Assembly: GCA_018340805.1 (NCBI GenBank)
Contig: JACMZG010000032.1
Location: forward strand, 7,554,137-7,618,136
Reading direction: 5' to 3'
Origin: Microvelia longipes
Taxonomy: Eukaryota > Arthropoda > Insecta > Hemiptera > Veliidae
DNA length: 64,000 nt
Shown here: positions 21,402 through 34,459 of the stretch, in pieces
Numbering within the stretch: the stretch's first letter is position 1
How the letters are laid out: every line of letters begins with the position of its first letter
Made by a program: the position numbers and the translations under genes
The notes under the pieces: model-generated
Told to the model about the DNA's origin: nothing
Databases searched by the model: none
Seen by the model: only the letters and a program-made list of their open reading frames with translations

Positions 21402-23129
21402 TTGTTTACAATATTTACAAATATGGATAACCTGAATATAAATGAAAACAATTTTCATATCACCACTGATGTCATAAATTACAGCAAAGAACTTCGTGAA
21501 TATTCCAAAACAGCTAATGAAGATCTTTTCATTTTTCATATCAACATAAGAAGTATTAAAAAAATTTTGATCAGCTTTCTATTGTTCTATATAATATGGT
21601 AAATAAGCCTGATATTATAGTTTTATCAGAGACAGAGCTACCTGTTGAAATTAATTTCTTTTTGCCAGGCTACTCAACCAAATTTTTTAATAAAAAAAAT
21701 ACTTTAAAAGAGTCTAGCTGTCTTCGTTTCTGATAAAACTTCCATTTTAAATGAGGAAGAGCTGACCCAGCTTACTGCCTCAAACTTTCTATTGAACTTT
21801 AAGAGCAGAGAAAAACAGTACACAATATTGCCTGTTTATCGTACACACAACATAAATAAAGAACTTTTTGTGCAAAAATTAAATGGTACATTGGAATATA
21901 TATCTAAAAGAGGTTTTTGAAAACTCAGTTATATTTTTAGGTGACACAAATGTAAATGAACAACATATTATTAATGACTATTTAAATACCCTAGAATGTA
22001 AATGATATGTATCTTGTATAAACAAACCTACTAGAGTTACTCCAAATTCTGAAACGCATATTGATCATATCTTCGAAAAATCAAATTCAAAATTCAGTAC
22101 TGAATCAGCTATTGTAGAACTTGGAATTACAGATCACTTTGCCACTATAATTGTTAAAAAGCCATCTCTTGACCTTGAACATGATTAAGAAACTATAAAA
22201 AACAAATGTGAGAACAATTACTGATTATGACAATCTACTGAAATCCATAGAATCTGTAACTTGAGAACAACTTCATAATGAAAATGATCCAAACAAATCT
22301 TTGAAACATTTCTATTTAACCTTAAATCAGCATACTAAGATTAACAGTAAAAATTTAGTAGTATCCAACAATAAAATTAAAAAATTGAAACCCTGGATAA
22401 CTACTGGTTTAGTTTTATTGATAAATCGTAGAGATAAACTTAAAAGAGAATGGAAAGACCATATTAAATTATGTGAAAAATTAAATACTACTCAAGATCC
22501 CTCTTATAAATCAAGATACATAGCCTATCGAAATTATTTACATACTCGTAAGCTTATAAAACAAACTAAAGTTCAATATTATACTACAAAGATTGAGATG
22601 TCTAAAGATGATTCTAAAGGTTTGTGGGAATTGGCTGATGAGGTGTCTGGTAGGAGAGCTATGGTTAAACCTAAAATAACTTGTATTTCAAATCAAAATA
22701 AAATACTTAGCACAACAAATGACATTGCCAATGAATTTAACAAATATTTCACAGACATGGTCAAATCTGTTATTAATGATAATTTTAATAAATCAAATAA
22801 TTGCAATAAAACCAACAATACCTCCTCTAATCAAACCTCATACAATGCACCTACTTTAAGTCCTAATATTAATCTTAAAGAATTTTATTTAATACAAGAA
22901 TCAGAAATATCTCAGTACATTAAAAACGAACCAAACAACTCAGCTAATATGGTCATGATAAAATTACTACCAAAACTTTTAAAGTCACCAAAGACTTTAT
23001 TGTCAACCCCCTAAAGCATATTTTCAATAATTGCCTCAAAAGTAATATATAAAGTTATATCTAAAATCTCCCCCAATTCTCTTATATCTAAAAACCAATT
23101 TGGATTCAGAAGTAATATGACTACAGAAC

Positions 23130-23140
<11 letters not shown>
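21402..23140 (+). pseudogene. Jockey/CR1-like LINE, 5' part (endonuclease to RT start)
   Basis: Frame-broken APE-type endonuclease: DLFIFHINIRSIKK, then KPDIIVLSETELP (catalytic Glu context), FLGDTNVN (GDFN position), HIDHIF and ELGITDHFATII (SDHxP position). A longer open part follows at 22301-23014 with LKPWITTGLVLLINRRDKL and GRRAMVKPKITCISN, the usual linker before RT, then ISKNQFGFRSNMTTEQ (start of RT). It stops at the left arm of the inverted repeat at 23130. Several stops and shifts: inactive. Confidence 0.85.
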
Positions 23141-23925
<785 letters not shown>

Positions 23926-24212
23926 ATGTTTAATAATGTTGTTTATAGCCTGAAAAGTAAGTTTATGACATATTTTTATTGGATAGTGTGATTTGAATAT
24001 AAAGATTTAATAAGAAAGCCATGCAAACGCAATGTTTGTTTCATGGCTTGACCTCTTCATAAGAGGTCATTTAATCTGATTATAGTACAATCATCATGAT
24101 GATAATATTTCCAATTCTAGGATGTGTTATCATGTTGAGTACAACCAATATGAAGGTATGAGAAAAAAATAAATTAAATAACAATTAAATATATTTCAGT
24201 ACAAAACAAAAG

Positions 24213-25442
24213 TTATTTCTTATTTAATTTAATTTTCAACTTGTCAGCTATGGATGGGATGAGAGCTACAAGTTGGTCCCTATCTGTAGTGAAATCCTCC
24301 GCAATCCATCGCAGTTTAAGTTGATTCATAATATTACCCAACTGTTTACCTTGCGGAACGCCATGTTTTAATAGATCCGTTCCGTTGACAGGTAACTTAG
24401 GAACATCCCATTTTTCAAACTCTTCTAACTTAATTAAGTCATTTTTATACTTAAAAAGCTCTGTGATTTGAAACTTTGAAACAGGGGGTTGTTTTGGAGT
24501 TAAAAATAAGACTTTGTAAAACTTTAAATCTTCCGTCTTATCTCGCATTTCTATTAAAAACAAACCCAAATATTTATCTTGATTCGATAATTTACATCTT
24601 GAATTAAATGTAAGAAATTCTTCTTGGTTACAAAAAAGTGAGGAAACAACACTGACCGGTTCCAAATTGAAACTTTTAGTTAATTCTAACAATTTCATAT
24701 TGTTAATCAAAGGTTTTTCAGGAAAGCCTATAAACTTGCCAGCCCCGCATTCTATTAACTTCCCTACTAGGCTAGCTGCGTAGTTACCAACTAAAATCTT
24801 CTTCAGTTCTGACCAAATCCTCTCACCAGAAATTTGCTGTAAACCTTCTATGTTATCGCTGATAATTTTAAGTGTTTCTTCATCGTGTTGATCCTCACTA
24901 ATACATATTTTTCCATAGAATCTAAAATATCTTAAAATTCTTAAATAGTCTTCTCTGATACGAGTCTGTGCGTCACCTACAAATCGAATTTTTTTATTTA
25001 ATAAATCATTGTATCCGTCACAGTAATCGTAAATGGTTCCGTCGTGTCCCAAGAACATAGAGTTGACAGTGAAATCTCTCCGATTGGCATCCAATTCCCA
25101 ATCTTTAGTAAATTCAACTTCTGCGTGACGTCCGTCCGTAACGACATCAATTCTAAGTGTCGTTACTTCAAAATTTTCAGTGTTTATTCTAGCAGTAACT
25201 GTACCGTGTTTTTCACCTTTAGCGTTAATCATCCTTATATTTTCTTTCGTGAACATTTCTTTCATTTGATCGGGAGTTGCGTCGGTAGCGAAATCAATAT
25301 CGTTTGGTTTGCTTCCCGCAAGTAAATCTCTCACAGCACCTCCTGCAATTCTTATTTTGTAACCATACTTATTAAAAACATTGAACAATACTTGCAAGTC
25401 ATTTGTCAAAATGGCATTGAATTCTTCTGATTCCAACTTCAT
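24213..25442 (-). CDS. TRNT1: CCA tRNA nucleotidyltransferase (TRNT1)
   Basis: Adds the 3' CCA end to nuclear and mitochondrial tRNAs, using CTP and ATP without a template. 409 residues from the ATG at 25440-25442. Class II nucleotidyltransferase motifs are intact: GGAVRD (34-39), catalytic DID (48-50), RRDFTVNSM (121-129), EDYLRILR (164-171), then the helical C-terminal half. The start MKLESEEF lines up with the internal Met of vertebrate TRNT1, whose longer form has a mitochondrial leader. The open frame continues upstream (FVIKSRSYSCFT), but a good acceptor, TTCTTATAG, lies 10 bases before this ATG. A leader-encoding upstream exon is therefore possible. The body has no introns. A 30-bp minisatellite lies immediately upstream. 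Confidence 0.95.
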   Translation of the reverse strand: MKLESEEFNAILTNDLQVLFNVFNKYGYKIRIAGGAVRDLLAGSKPNDIDFATDATPDQMKEMFTKENIRMINAKGEKHGTVTARINTENFEVTTLRIDVVTDGRHAEVEFTKDWELDANRRDFTVNSMFLGHDGTIYDYCDGYNDLLNKKIRFVGDAQTRIREDYLRILRYFRFYGKICISEDQHDEETLKIISDNIEGLQQISGERIWSELKKILVGNYAASLVGKLIECGAGKFIGFPEKPLINNMKLLELTKSFNLEPVSVVSSLFCNQEEFLTFNSRCKLSNQDKYLGLFLIEMRDKTEDLKFYKVLFLTPKQPPVSKFQITELFKYKNDLIKLEEFEKWDVPKLPVNGTDLLKHGVPQGKQLGNIMNQLKLRWIAEDFTTDRDQLVALIPSIADKLKIKLNKK

Positions 25443-25511
25443 TGTGAAACAACTATAAGAACGAGATTTAATAACAAAAAAAATACTTATCTTTCTTCCC
25501 AAAAGTAAGAG

Positions 25512-25685
25512 TACGAACTCCGCCTCCAAGTAGGCACTAATTTTAAACTCTGCCTCAAAGTAGACGCTAAGCTCGAACTCTGCCTCAAAGTGGACGACAA
25601 GCTCGAACTCTGCCTCAAAGTGGACGACAAGCTCGAACTCTGCCTCAAAGTGGACGACAAGCTCGAACTCTGCCTCAAATCACCC
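25512..25685. repeat. 30-bp minisatellite upstream of TRNT1
   Basis: About six copies of CTCGAACTCTGCCTCAAAGT plus GGACGACAAG, starting 70 bp upstream of the TRNT1 ATG. On the minus strand it reads as LRQSSSLSST repeats in an open frame that begins with a non-ATG codon, and it is not considered coding. Confidence 0.95.
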
Positions 25686-26160
25686 AATAAACTGGAACGC
25701 CTTAAATTCCAGCCTAAACCCGTATTTTGTCTAAAACTGCCGTTATAAGCAATTACACATTCACTAAACCAGCGAAGATCAATTAAATTGAAATATTTAC
25801 ATTTACTCCTACAGTACATAAAACTAGAACTTATGAAATTCACAACAACCATAAATCCTGAGTGAACTGCAGATATCAAAAGTTTCAAATATGTATTGGC
25901 AAGACTTTGTAGCTACAAGTATTATATTAAAATTGTATAAATATTTCGTCAATTTTCAAAACTATCACACGTTAACACCAAGTAAACAAAGAATCTTTTT
26001 ATTTTTCTCGTTTTTTTTTTACAAATGTCTAAATGTAATATTACCGACTATACCCACGTTACTTGTTTTGCTGAATGAGAATGTTTTGTTCTTCTTTCTA
26101 TAAGTATTTATTTCATTTCTTGTTGAGGCGCACTACTGTTAGTTCAAACATATTTCCGAT
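25686..26160. other. Intergenic, no gene recognised
   Basis: AT-rich sequence between the TRNT1 upstream array and the LINE 3' end. It is the likely location of any TRNT1 promoter or leader exon on the minus strand. No clear TATA box or exon was identified. Confidence 0.4.
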
Positions 26161-26162
26161 AT

Positions 26163-27290
26163 ATAAATAAACAAATAAAAATCTTTATTTGCATAAATAC
26201 TAATACAAGTACAATGGCAAATCGTCAAAAATACAAAAATTAGAAGTAACATAAATTACTCAAACATAATTTTATGAGAGAAGTACTCATTAATACTATA
26301 AAAGGCTGCTCTGTCAAGGCTTTTTTTACGGCTTTTTTGAAATGATCTATTGGCAACTCTTGAATTTTTACATTTAAATGATTTAAAAGTTTAACCCCCA
26401 ATACACTATGACCCACTTCTGACTTCTTAAGTCTATGAGTTGGTATTGTAAGTACATTTTTATTCTTTGTATTATATCTATGATAGTCACTATTGGTTTT
26501 AAATTTATTTAAGTTCTTTTTAATAAAGAGCACAGAATTAAAAATAAAAAGATTTATGACAGTCATTATTGGCAGTCTCTTAAAGGAAGATTGACAGTGT
26601 GAACCAGGTTTGGCTCCTGTTATTCTTCTAATTATCCTTTTTTATAAATAAGCAATGGATCTAAATTGACGTGTCCCCAGGCAATAATAGCATAATTTAA
26701 CCTGCTCTGAATAAGTGATTTGTAGACGAGCACAAGAGTTTCTTCTGGTAACAAGTCTTTTAACTTTCTAAAAACAAATAAGTACCTAGCAATACTTTTA
26801 GTCATTGTTGTGACATGGTCTCTCCAATTTAATTTACCGTCAATAGTGACTCCCAGAAATTTTACTGGTTGTTGTTTGTAATCAAGTCGGAGACTTATGA
26901 TTAATGACTGTGTTTTATCTTTATTTAGTATAAATTCATTGCTACTAAACCAATATTCCATTTTACTTAATCCTTGATCTCCTATTTTTTTCAGCTTAGT
27001 TTCGTCAGAATGGCAGTGAGTCAGGTTGGAATCAACTGCAAAGGTAGGTAAGTCTTCTATTATCTTTTCTGTATTAGTTAGGTCCATGAACATTGGCATA
27101 TCATTCGTGCTTAGAAGGTAAAGAATAGGGCCTAATATGGATCCCTGTGGAACCCCTTTATTAATTAATTTATGTTCTGAACATACATTGTTGTGTTCTA
27201 CGTATTGCACCCTATGTGAAAGGAATTCTTTGTATATATATATAACTAGTTTTGTTGGAAAACAGATGTGTAATTTACAATCCATAAATT
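26163..27290 (-). pseudogene. Jockey/CR1-like LINE, 5'-truncated 3' part
   Basis: Minus strand: MDCKLHICFPTKLVIYIYKE, then NKGVPQGSILGPILYLLS (RT motif B), LPTFAVDSNL (motif C, FADD now FAVD), NEFILNKDKTQSL (motif D), VKFLGVTIDGKLNWRDHV (motif E), LIQSRLNYAIIAWG, and after a frame break IPTHRLKKSEVGHSV and LNVKIQELPIDHFKKAVKKA. It ends with GCAAATAAAGATTTTTATT and a TTTATT-type tail at about 26163. RT motif A and everything upstream is missing, the usual 5' truncation. The mutated catalytic Asp shows it is dead. Confidence 0.88.
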
Positions 27291-28081
27291 AATTTTAGTT
27301 TTTCTCTGATTTCACTTTTGATAAGTGACTGACAACTAAGTTGATAAGTGTTATAAAACACACATTTGTCCTGTGGACACCGAGCTCAGTATTATTTGAC
27401 ACAATAAACCAGATCCAATGTAAGTAATAGTTCACAACACAATATTTTTAAGATCAAAAAATATTGAACATCTTACTTAAGCTCAAAAGACAGACATGAG
27501 CCACTTCCAATTCTCAACTCACTCACCCAGAAAAGAGTCTGTATTCTCAGGAACTTTATTGATATTATTTTCCTCTATAAAACCAATATTGCTAATATTT
27601 CAGAATGAAGTTAATTTAAAATGCATCTCGTTACTACTCATGAAGTATTTACAAGAGGGAAGAAATTACAAAATTTGGGTGGAACATTCAGTCCTACATT
27701 AGTCCTGCACTTATTGCTCTAACTTTATTAAAACTTCCTAGAGACAGGCAATTTTAAAATCCTTCTTGATCTTTGTTATCTCTGAATCGTAAAAATTGGC
27801 TGCCCATAATTTTCATATTTATCATGATGAATCTGTGTCCGATCAATTTTTGGCAGAGATAATATCAATCCATTACATTTGCAAACCTTGATAAAAGGAT
27901 AAACAAACAATTCAGCTGTCTTAACCTAACATTAAACCCAATTTCCGGGACCTGTCTTAACAAGATGTAGATCGTCGCTATAGAAGGGGTCAGGGGAGGA
28001 ACTGATATTCCTAGCAAGCAGGGCAGCTCCCAAATTTCAAATATGTATTTGCATATCTTAAAAAAATTGGTAGAAAGTACT
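27291..28081. other. Intergenic, no gene recognised
   Basis: Only short frames without domain similarity. Moderately AT-rich unique-looking sequence between the LINE truncation point and the hAT-like MITE. Confidence 0.5.
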
Positions 28082-28089
28082 ATACAGCC

Positions 28090-28786
<697 letters not shown>

Positions 28787-28794
28787 ATACAGCC

Positions 28795-31590
28795 CACATT
28801 TTGTATATTTCTTATTCGGGATTTATTTAAGATATTGTGGCATTTAACTACTGCAACAGGTATATCTGCTTGTCTCAAAATAGAGTAATAATGTATTCAT
28901 GTACAATACAAATAAAACAAAAATGTCATTTTATATAAACATATATTAATTAAATTTAATACAAAAAACAATGAGCTTTTCTTAAATTAATTGTCTTTCA
29001 TACTTTTAAAACAAACATTTCTTCTAACAAAAGAGACAATAAATAAGTATTTACATTTTAGGTAATAAAGTTGTTACCTATAATATTATTTCACAGTATA
29101 TGACCGTCTAACAAAAATCAGTAAAGCAAAACATTCTATTGGTGGATTCTGAATCCATCTATTTGAAAGAGCAAAACTACACCAATAGAATCCTTCCTTC
29201 ACTCGTTTGCTAGAGGGTTCAACAAATTAAAAATCATAACTATCATCATTAACATACAATTAAACCAAAACAATAAGATCCAGCTGGCTAAAGTAACCTT
29301 AGCTAATTGTATATTATATCGGTTTAGGTTTATGAAAGAATTTTTCATTAATATCTTCATTAACATTGCAAAATGGGAGAATATTTGTTAAAATAAGACA
29401 TACATTTTGTCCTGAAGAGGTTCAAAACAACAAAAAGCATGTTAGCAATTCATCTGGAGAACTTGCTATGTTGGACTCATCGATATTTAGTTACTAATAG
29501 TGGAAGCCTACAATTAAAATTATCTATATTACTATCATATTTTACAACACTTAATTAATTACTGTTTATCTATTCATTTTTATAAAATCTTAATAAATAA
29601 TTATTATAACTATTTGAATTAGTCTCCATTGTCTAATAAATAAATTAATATTACTTATTAATGATTTATTATTTATTTCTAATTATCGACAGCCGTATTT
29701 ATAATTATATGTTACTTTCTTTAAATTGTGATTTAATTCATATTAATTCTTATTTATGTAATGTTAGTGTTTATGTAAGCTCTGTTTATGCCTGACATTC
29801 GGATAAGTTGCAATATACAGCTTAAACAAATAGTTTATTACTTTTTTCTAACCCTAATATTACTAAATTTGTATCACTTCATTAAAGAAATGTTGACAAG
29901 AACCGAGGCAATCTAAAGGTATGTTGACATGAACAAAGTTAAGTTAAGGACACAGCAACTGTGAGGAAGAAATCATCATCACACACACTTTGTCTTACTT
30001 ATTATCAGAGCCATTACCATAATTGGTTCAAGTGAAGGTAGTTAGAATGTATGAGATTTAGCGACTTTACTAATAGCATGTCTCACTAGAACTAACAAAC
30101 ATCAAGTTCAATTTCTGTTCTTAACAAAAACTGGACCAGTCACAAGCTTTCAATTTAAGGTTTCATTGTGTTCATCATAGTCAGCACTTGTGGTACACGC
30201 CACTAGTAGTTGGTTAAAGACCGATTCCTAACACACTGCTAATTACCATTAACTACTTCTGAGAAACATTAACAGTCACATTTCATTAATTACCAGTTAA
30301 TTTTAAACACTAAGCATACATTTTGTCCAAATCAAAAATTTCATTTGTTAAAGCAATTAATTCATATAAAAAATAAAAATACAAAAAGAAAACTGTACAA
30401 TAGATTTCTACCTAGATTCTAAAGAGGACGTCGGTGTGAATTTTACAATAAATACAATAATAATAAATAAAAAAATAACAGTACAGTCTTGTCAGCGAAA
30501 CAACATCACTAAAAATAGTAGAGGGTTGCAACATTCCAAACTAATTTATTGGGTAGCAAAATTTCTAACTAATTCCTAGGGTTGCAACATTTGTTACAAC
30601 AGTTTGTTCACTTTTTTAAAAAAAAGTTAGAGGTATTATAATCCAACTGATATTTCAGAAAGACGATAATTCTTTACCTAGTGGTGTGACTATCAGTGTA
30701 TGATTTATAACAGTCACAGGCTAAACATATTGAGCCAGATAAGACAAACATCTCAACTGTTCTCACCTCTCTACCGTTAATCTTAGTTAGATGACAATGT
30801 TACCATGACAGCAGTTTGTTTTCATCTCTCACCTATTTATCTTGTATAGATTAAATAATGTTATGATAACAACAGTTCCAGAAACAGAAATAACAATGTC
30901 AACACTGGATTCTTGTTATAGGCCAATTGGAGTGTCAAAGTGGCAACACTGAATGATTTTACAAAAACAGTAAAATAGAATGATTTTGGACAAAGAACAG
31001 TTTGTCCACATCTCAGAAATATTGTCATGCCAACAAGACAATTAATAAATAATATCAAATAATGAATGAGAAAAAATAAAGTAAAAAACAATGATAAATA
31101 AAATAATAATAATCACAGGTAATTAATAAGAATAAATAAATTCAAATAAAATTATAATAATGCAACAAATATTACAGTCGGTGATTTAATAATTACAATA
31201 AGTACAAATTATTTACAGTATAATTGTCGATGGCCTAATAACATCACCTCATAATTAACCTCACTACTAATGACTTTGACATTAGAAATGAGGTCAACTA
31301 AAAACTTCTTCTACAAGGTTTCAGTATTAGACAATCAAAAATTAATATCTATCATATATTTACAATTTGGTAGAGATGAGGCAAAGGTATGATAAAAGAC
31401 AGTTTGGCCAAAAAATCAACAGAGAGACTCTGGAGATGTCAACATTACTGACAACTGCTTCTGTATCTGTCTATGTACTTTTATTGATAAGAGTGCCTAA
31501 GAATGCATTTGGAAGTTTTTGAGCTTAAGAGAAGATTATGGGCGTGCTAAATTTCAAATCAGTACAGTACAGAATTTTTAGTTGAGGCAT
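28795..31590. other. Intergenic, 3' of RBM5
   Basis: AT-rich and without coding signal. It includes a short imperfect palindromic repeat at 29105-29225 related to 35088-35212. It could hold long 3' untranslated sequence of the RBM5-like gene, which reads toward it, but I see no decisive polyadenylation site. Confidence 0.45.
29105..29225. repeat. Short palindromic dispersed repeat, copy 1
   Basis: AAAAATCAGTAAAGC, ACATTCTATTGGTGGATTC and the inverted CACCAATAGAATCC form an imperfect hairpin. The 35088-35212 copy has the same order (AAAAATCAGTGAG, ATTCTATTGGTTCATTCTG, then CACTAAAATTTCTTCC). Confidence 0.65.
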
Positions 31591-31594
31591 TAAC

Positions 31595-31690
31595 AGACAC
31601 ACGCACATGCAGACACACAACTAAGTAAAACCCACTCAGGAAGTCCCAAAACATCTGTCACGGATAATTCTGAAAAAAATTAGGTGTTGG
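31595..31690 (+). repeat. Dispersed family 1, short terminal fragment
   Basis: ACACGCACATGCAGACACAC, AAACCCACTCAGGAAGTCCC and CACGGATAATTCTG match the family end block; the final GAGGAAAAGT part is absent. Confidence 0.6.
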
Positions 31691-31861
31691 ATGTTAACTG
31701 ATAAGTTCTGCTAAAAGCAGAGAGATTAGGTTTGGGTTGAAGGGGTTTTAATTTGTAATTGATTAGTTAAATCTTATTTCAAGGGTTTATACAAAGACAA
31801 ATGTGTACACATTGAAATTGACAACACAATCAACACGCACGCCTTATTCATGTGGTTAAAT

Positions 31862-34450
31862 CTAATCTTTAAGTTCGTTGTACCTTTGCCTTGCCATCTT
31901 TTTAACACAGTCCCTATACGTTTCTCCCGGTCCTGGTGTATAAATGCTTCCACTCTTAGTACCCAACCCTGCAGTCTTGGATCTGGCTTCAGCCTGAATA
32001 ATATCGGTCCTACCCTGGTTACTCTTACCCAACCCAGTACCTTCCCTCCATCCCATCTTCTGCAGTAACTTATTCCCCAAATTATCCGAACTGATCCCTT
32101 GCTTGGTCGGTTCCTCGTAAGTAGATTCCATCGCTTTAATATACTGCTCTTTCAAATGAGACGGTCTCGGTGTTTCGGGTTCACCAAATTTAGCTCTTCT
32201 TTCCTTAGCTCTATCTCTATATTGACGATTAACTGCCGAGTCATTGGGCATTTCCAAACCTCTACTCCGGTACCACTTCTCCAAATTCTGCTTATGCAAA
32301 TCTGACATCTGAACGTGCTTATTCAGCACATCTAAACTTGGAAACTGACGTTTACAAAGTAAACAAACCTTTTTGCTGACATCCACATGTTCCTGCTCAT
32401 TAGCAGTTTGTCCTTTCTGTTCTTCCTCTTCCTCACTATCGCTTCCTTGACTGTAAGCAGCGACCAAGCTATTTTTATTATCTACGTTATTGTTATAAAG
32501 AGCTGAAGTTGACATTTCTTTGCGCTCTAAAACAGCGTAACCGATATCAGCTGAACCAGCAGCTTTAGCTTGAGCAGCAGCTGCTTGCTGTGCGGCTACA
32601 ATGTTCTGCTTAGCAATATCCTTTTTCTGATTCAACGTTTTTGCCCATTTAGCCATATCTTTAGCTATCCTTTTAGCTACTTTAATCTTATCTTTATCAT
32701 TGCCATCCTTTTTCTTTTCTTCTTCCTTATTTACTTTATCGTCCGTTTTAGCTTCTTCCGGCTTTTGAACATCAGCACCAGATAGATTATTTTGTTGAGC
32801 ACCAGTAGGTGCGGGCAAATAAGTTGACTTGGCTGCATCCCAGTACAAAAATTTTGATAGTTTGCTATTAAAGTAATACTGTGAGTTTGCATCGTAGTAA
32901 AGAGTTGTGTGGGGATCGTAATAATACCCAGAAGTTTTGTCATATTGATAAGTACTGACATCAGGTATAGGGTATTTCTCATTTCCAGTTCCATCGGGTG
33001 CTTCTGATAAAGGAGTTGTCGACATTTTAATAGCGGCTGCAGCATAAACAGTTTGGGCACTAGACGAAGGCTGTACTGTATCACCAATTTGCTTCCTGTA
33101 ATAGTCGTCGTAATACTTCAAATAGGCCACTTTCTCTTGTGGGTTCTTGGCATAAAGAGTTGCGCTATATTCGGCTAGTCTAGGTACATCGGCAAGAGTG
33201 TAATTACCACTTTGAATAGCAGCAGCGTTTGCATCAGTTTGATGACTCCACTGAGCAGCAGCAAGAGCTGCATCAGCCATTCTTGGTGTTTTAGATTGTG
33301 CCAAAGGAGCCAACTTAGCATAACTAACCATTGCTTTTTTTCCATCGATTTCCAAATCACTATCCCTTAAAGTATTATGCAAACTAACAGAATCAACGAC
33401 GGAGTTCATTTCGATGTAACAAATACACAGAGGTGCGTGAGTTATTGGATCATGGCCGATTCTAACACTCCTAATGGGAAGTGTCGAATGAATTTTGATA
33501 GCTTTTAGAACAGCTTCTTCAGTTGTGAGAGCATCAAGGCCTCGCAGTAATACAGTGTTAGTAGGGAAAGTGCTGACTTCTTCGGCTCCAGGTTCTACTT
33601 CCACCTCGCCGTCTTTCCGACTTAAATTGCACCTGTAGCAAGTCATCCTTCTGTTGAAATTATAAGCTTGACACCGACACACCCAATCTTTCTGTACCAA
33701 CGGTTTCTTATTTATAGGTTTGCCAGGAAAACTGTACTGCATAAGGGCTCTTGACTGATCTTTTAAACATAACTGCCCCTGGTGAGATTCGATCCACTTC
33801 TGGGCACCTTCCCGATTGAAAAACTCAACAAAAGCAAATCCTCTAGAAGCACCAGTATCCTTCCTCCTGACCAAACGTATATCGCGAAAATTAATGCCGC
33901 AATTGATTATGTCGGCTCTAATGTCGGCCTCAGTCACGTGTAAAGGAAGACCTCGTACTACAATTGTTTTCTGAGGTGACTGGTTTCTAAAAGCTAAGCG
34001 ATCTTCACTAGTTAATTCTGTAAGATGGTGACCGTAACGTCTGTATTCGTACTCAGATGTTGTATTGCTATCGTTATCATCGTCCCACGAGCCTCTCGAT
34101 TGCCATTCACCTTCTTCCCGATCGTCATAGTTACTATAATAATCGTCTTCTTCGTGATAATCATAATTTCTTTTACGTGGACGATCTTTCCACGATTCGT
34201 TAGACCGTTCACCGATGAACCTCCGATAGTCTGAATCATCGCTATCACCATCTTCTTGTCTTTCTTTCGAGCGGGATCTCGACCGTGATATAGGAGATCG
34301 CGATCGTGACCTAACTTTACCCTTATCAAGGAAATCATCGACGCGCGACATCCAATCTCGGTCTTTCTTACGTTTCATCCATTCGCGACTTCTAGCGACC
34401 AGATCATCTTCTTCTGTGCCTGGAGCACCGTGGAATTCTCTTCTTGACAT
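31862..34450 (-). CDS. RBM5: RBM5/RBM10-type RNA-binding splicing regulator
   Basis: Nuclear protein of early spliceosome (A complex) that influences alternative splicing. 862 residues from the ATG at 34448-34450 (MSRREFHGAPG). The two preceding codons in the open frame start with TTG and are not used. Order: RS/acidic region; RRM1 about 161-238 (TIVVRGLP, GFAFVEF); RanBP2-type zinc finger about 256-278; RRM2 about 298-380 (TVLLRGLD); OCRE about 500-548 (YYYDPHTTLYYDANSQYYFN); C2H2 finger about 696-719 (CLLCKRQF...H); G-patch about 788-834 (LGNKLLQKMGWREGTGLG). All domains of the family are present at normal length. Odd: the RanBP2 finger reads CRC where relatives have CxxC. The whole frame lacks introns. 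RBM5 and RBM10 cannot be separated by eye. Confidence 0.93.
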   Translation of the reverse strand: MSRREFHGAPGTEEDDLVARSREWMKRKKDRDWMSRVDDFLDKGKVRSRSRSPISRSRSRSKERQEDGDSDDSDYRRFIGERSNESWKDRPRKRNYDYHEEDDYYSNYDDREEGEWQSRGSWDDDNDSNTTSEYEYRRYGHHLTELTSEDRLAFRNQSPQKTIVVRGLPLHVTEADIRADIINCGINFRDIRLVRRKDTGASRGFAFVEFFNREGAQKWIESHQGQLCLKDQSRALMQYSFPGKPINKKPLVQKDWVCRCQAYNFNRRMTCYRCNLSRKDGEVEVEPGAEEVSTFPTNTVLLRGLDALTTEEAVLKAIKIHSTLPIRSVRIGHDPITHAPLCICYIEMNSVVDSVSLHNTLRDSDLEIDGKKAMVSYAKLAPLAQSKTPRMADAALAAAQWSHQTDANAAAIQSGNYTLADVPRLAEYSATLYAKNPQEKVAYLKYYDDYYRKQIGDTVQPSSSAQTVYAAAAIKMSTTPLSEAPDGTGNEKYPIPDVSTYQYDKTSGYYYDPHTTLYYDANSQYYFNSKLSKFLYWDAAKSTYLPAPTGAQQNNLSGADVQKPEEAKTDDKVNKEEEKKKDGNDKDKIKVAKRIAKDMAKWAKTLNQKKDIAKQNIVAAQQAAAAQAKAAGSADIGYAVLERKEMSTSALYNNNVDNKNSLVAAYSQGSDSEEEEEQKGQTANEQEHVDVSKKVCLLCKRQFPSLDVLNKHVQMSDLHKQNLEKWYRSRGLEMPNDSAVNRQYRDRAKERRAKFGEPETPRPSHLKEQYIKAMESTYEEPTKQGISSDNLGNKLLQKMGWREGTGLGKSNQGRTDIIQAEARSKTAGLGTKSGSIYTPGPGETYRDCVKKMARQRYNELKD

Positions 34451-34459
34451 TGTCAACTT

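Noticed and set aside
25443..25529. Longer N-terminus for TRNT1 starting at 25529
   Set aside because: It begins with TTG and a splice acceptor interrupts it; the first ATG fits the family start.
32099..34234. Small plus-strand frames
   Set aside because: Antisense shadows of the RBM5 coding exon.
34451..34456. Two extra N-terminal residues of RBM5
   Set aside because: Would need a TTG start; ATG at 34450 is the normal choice.
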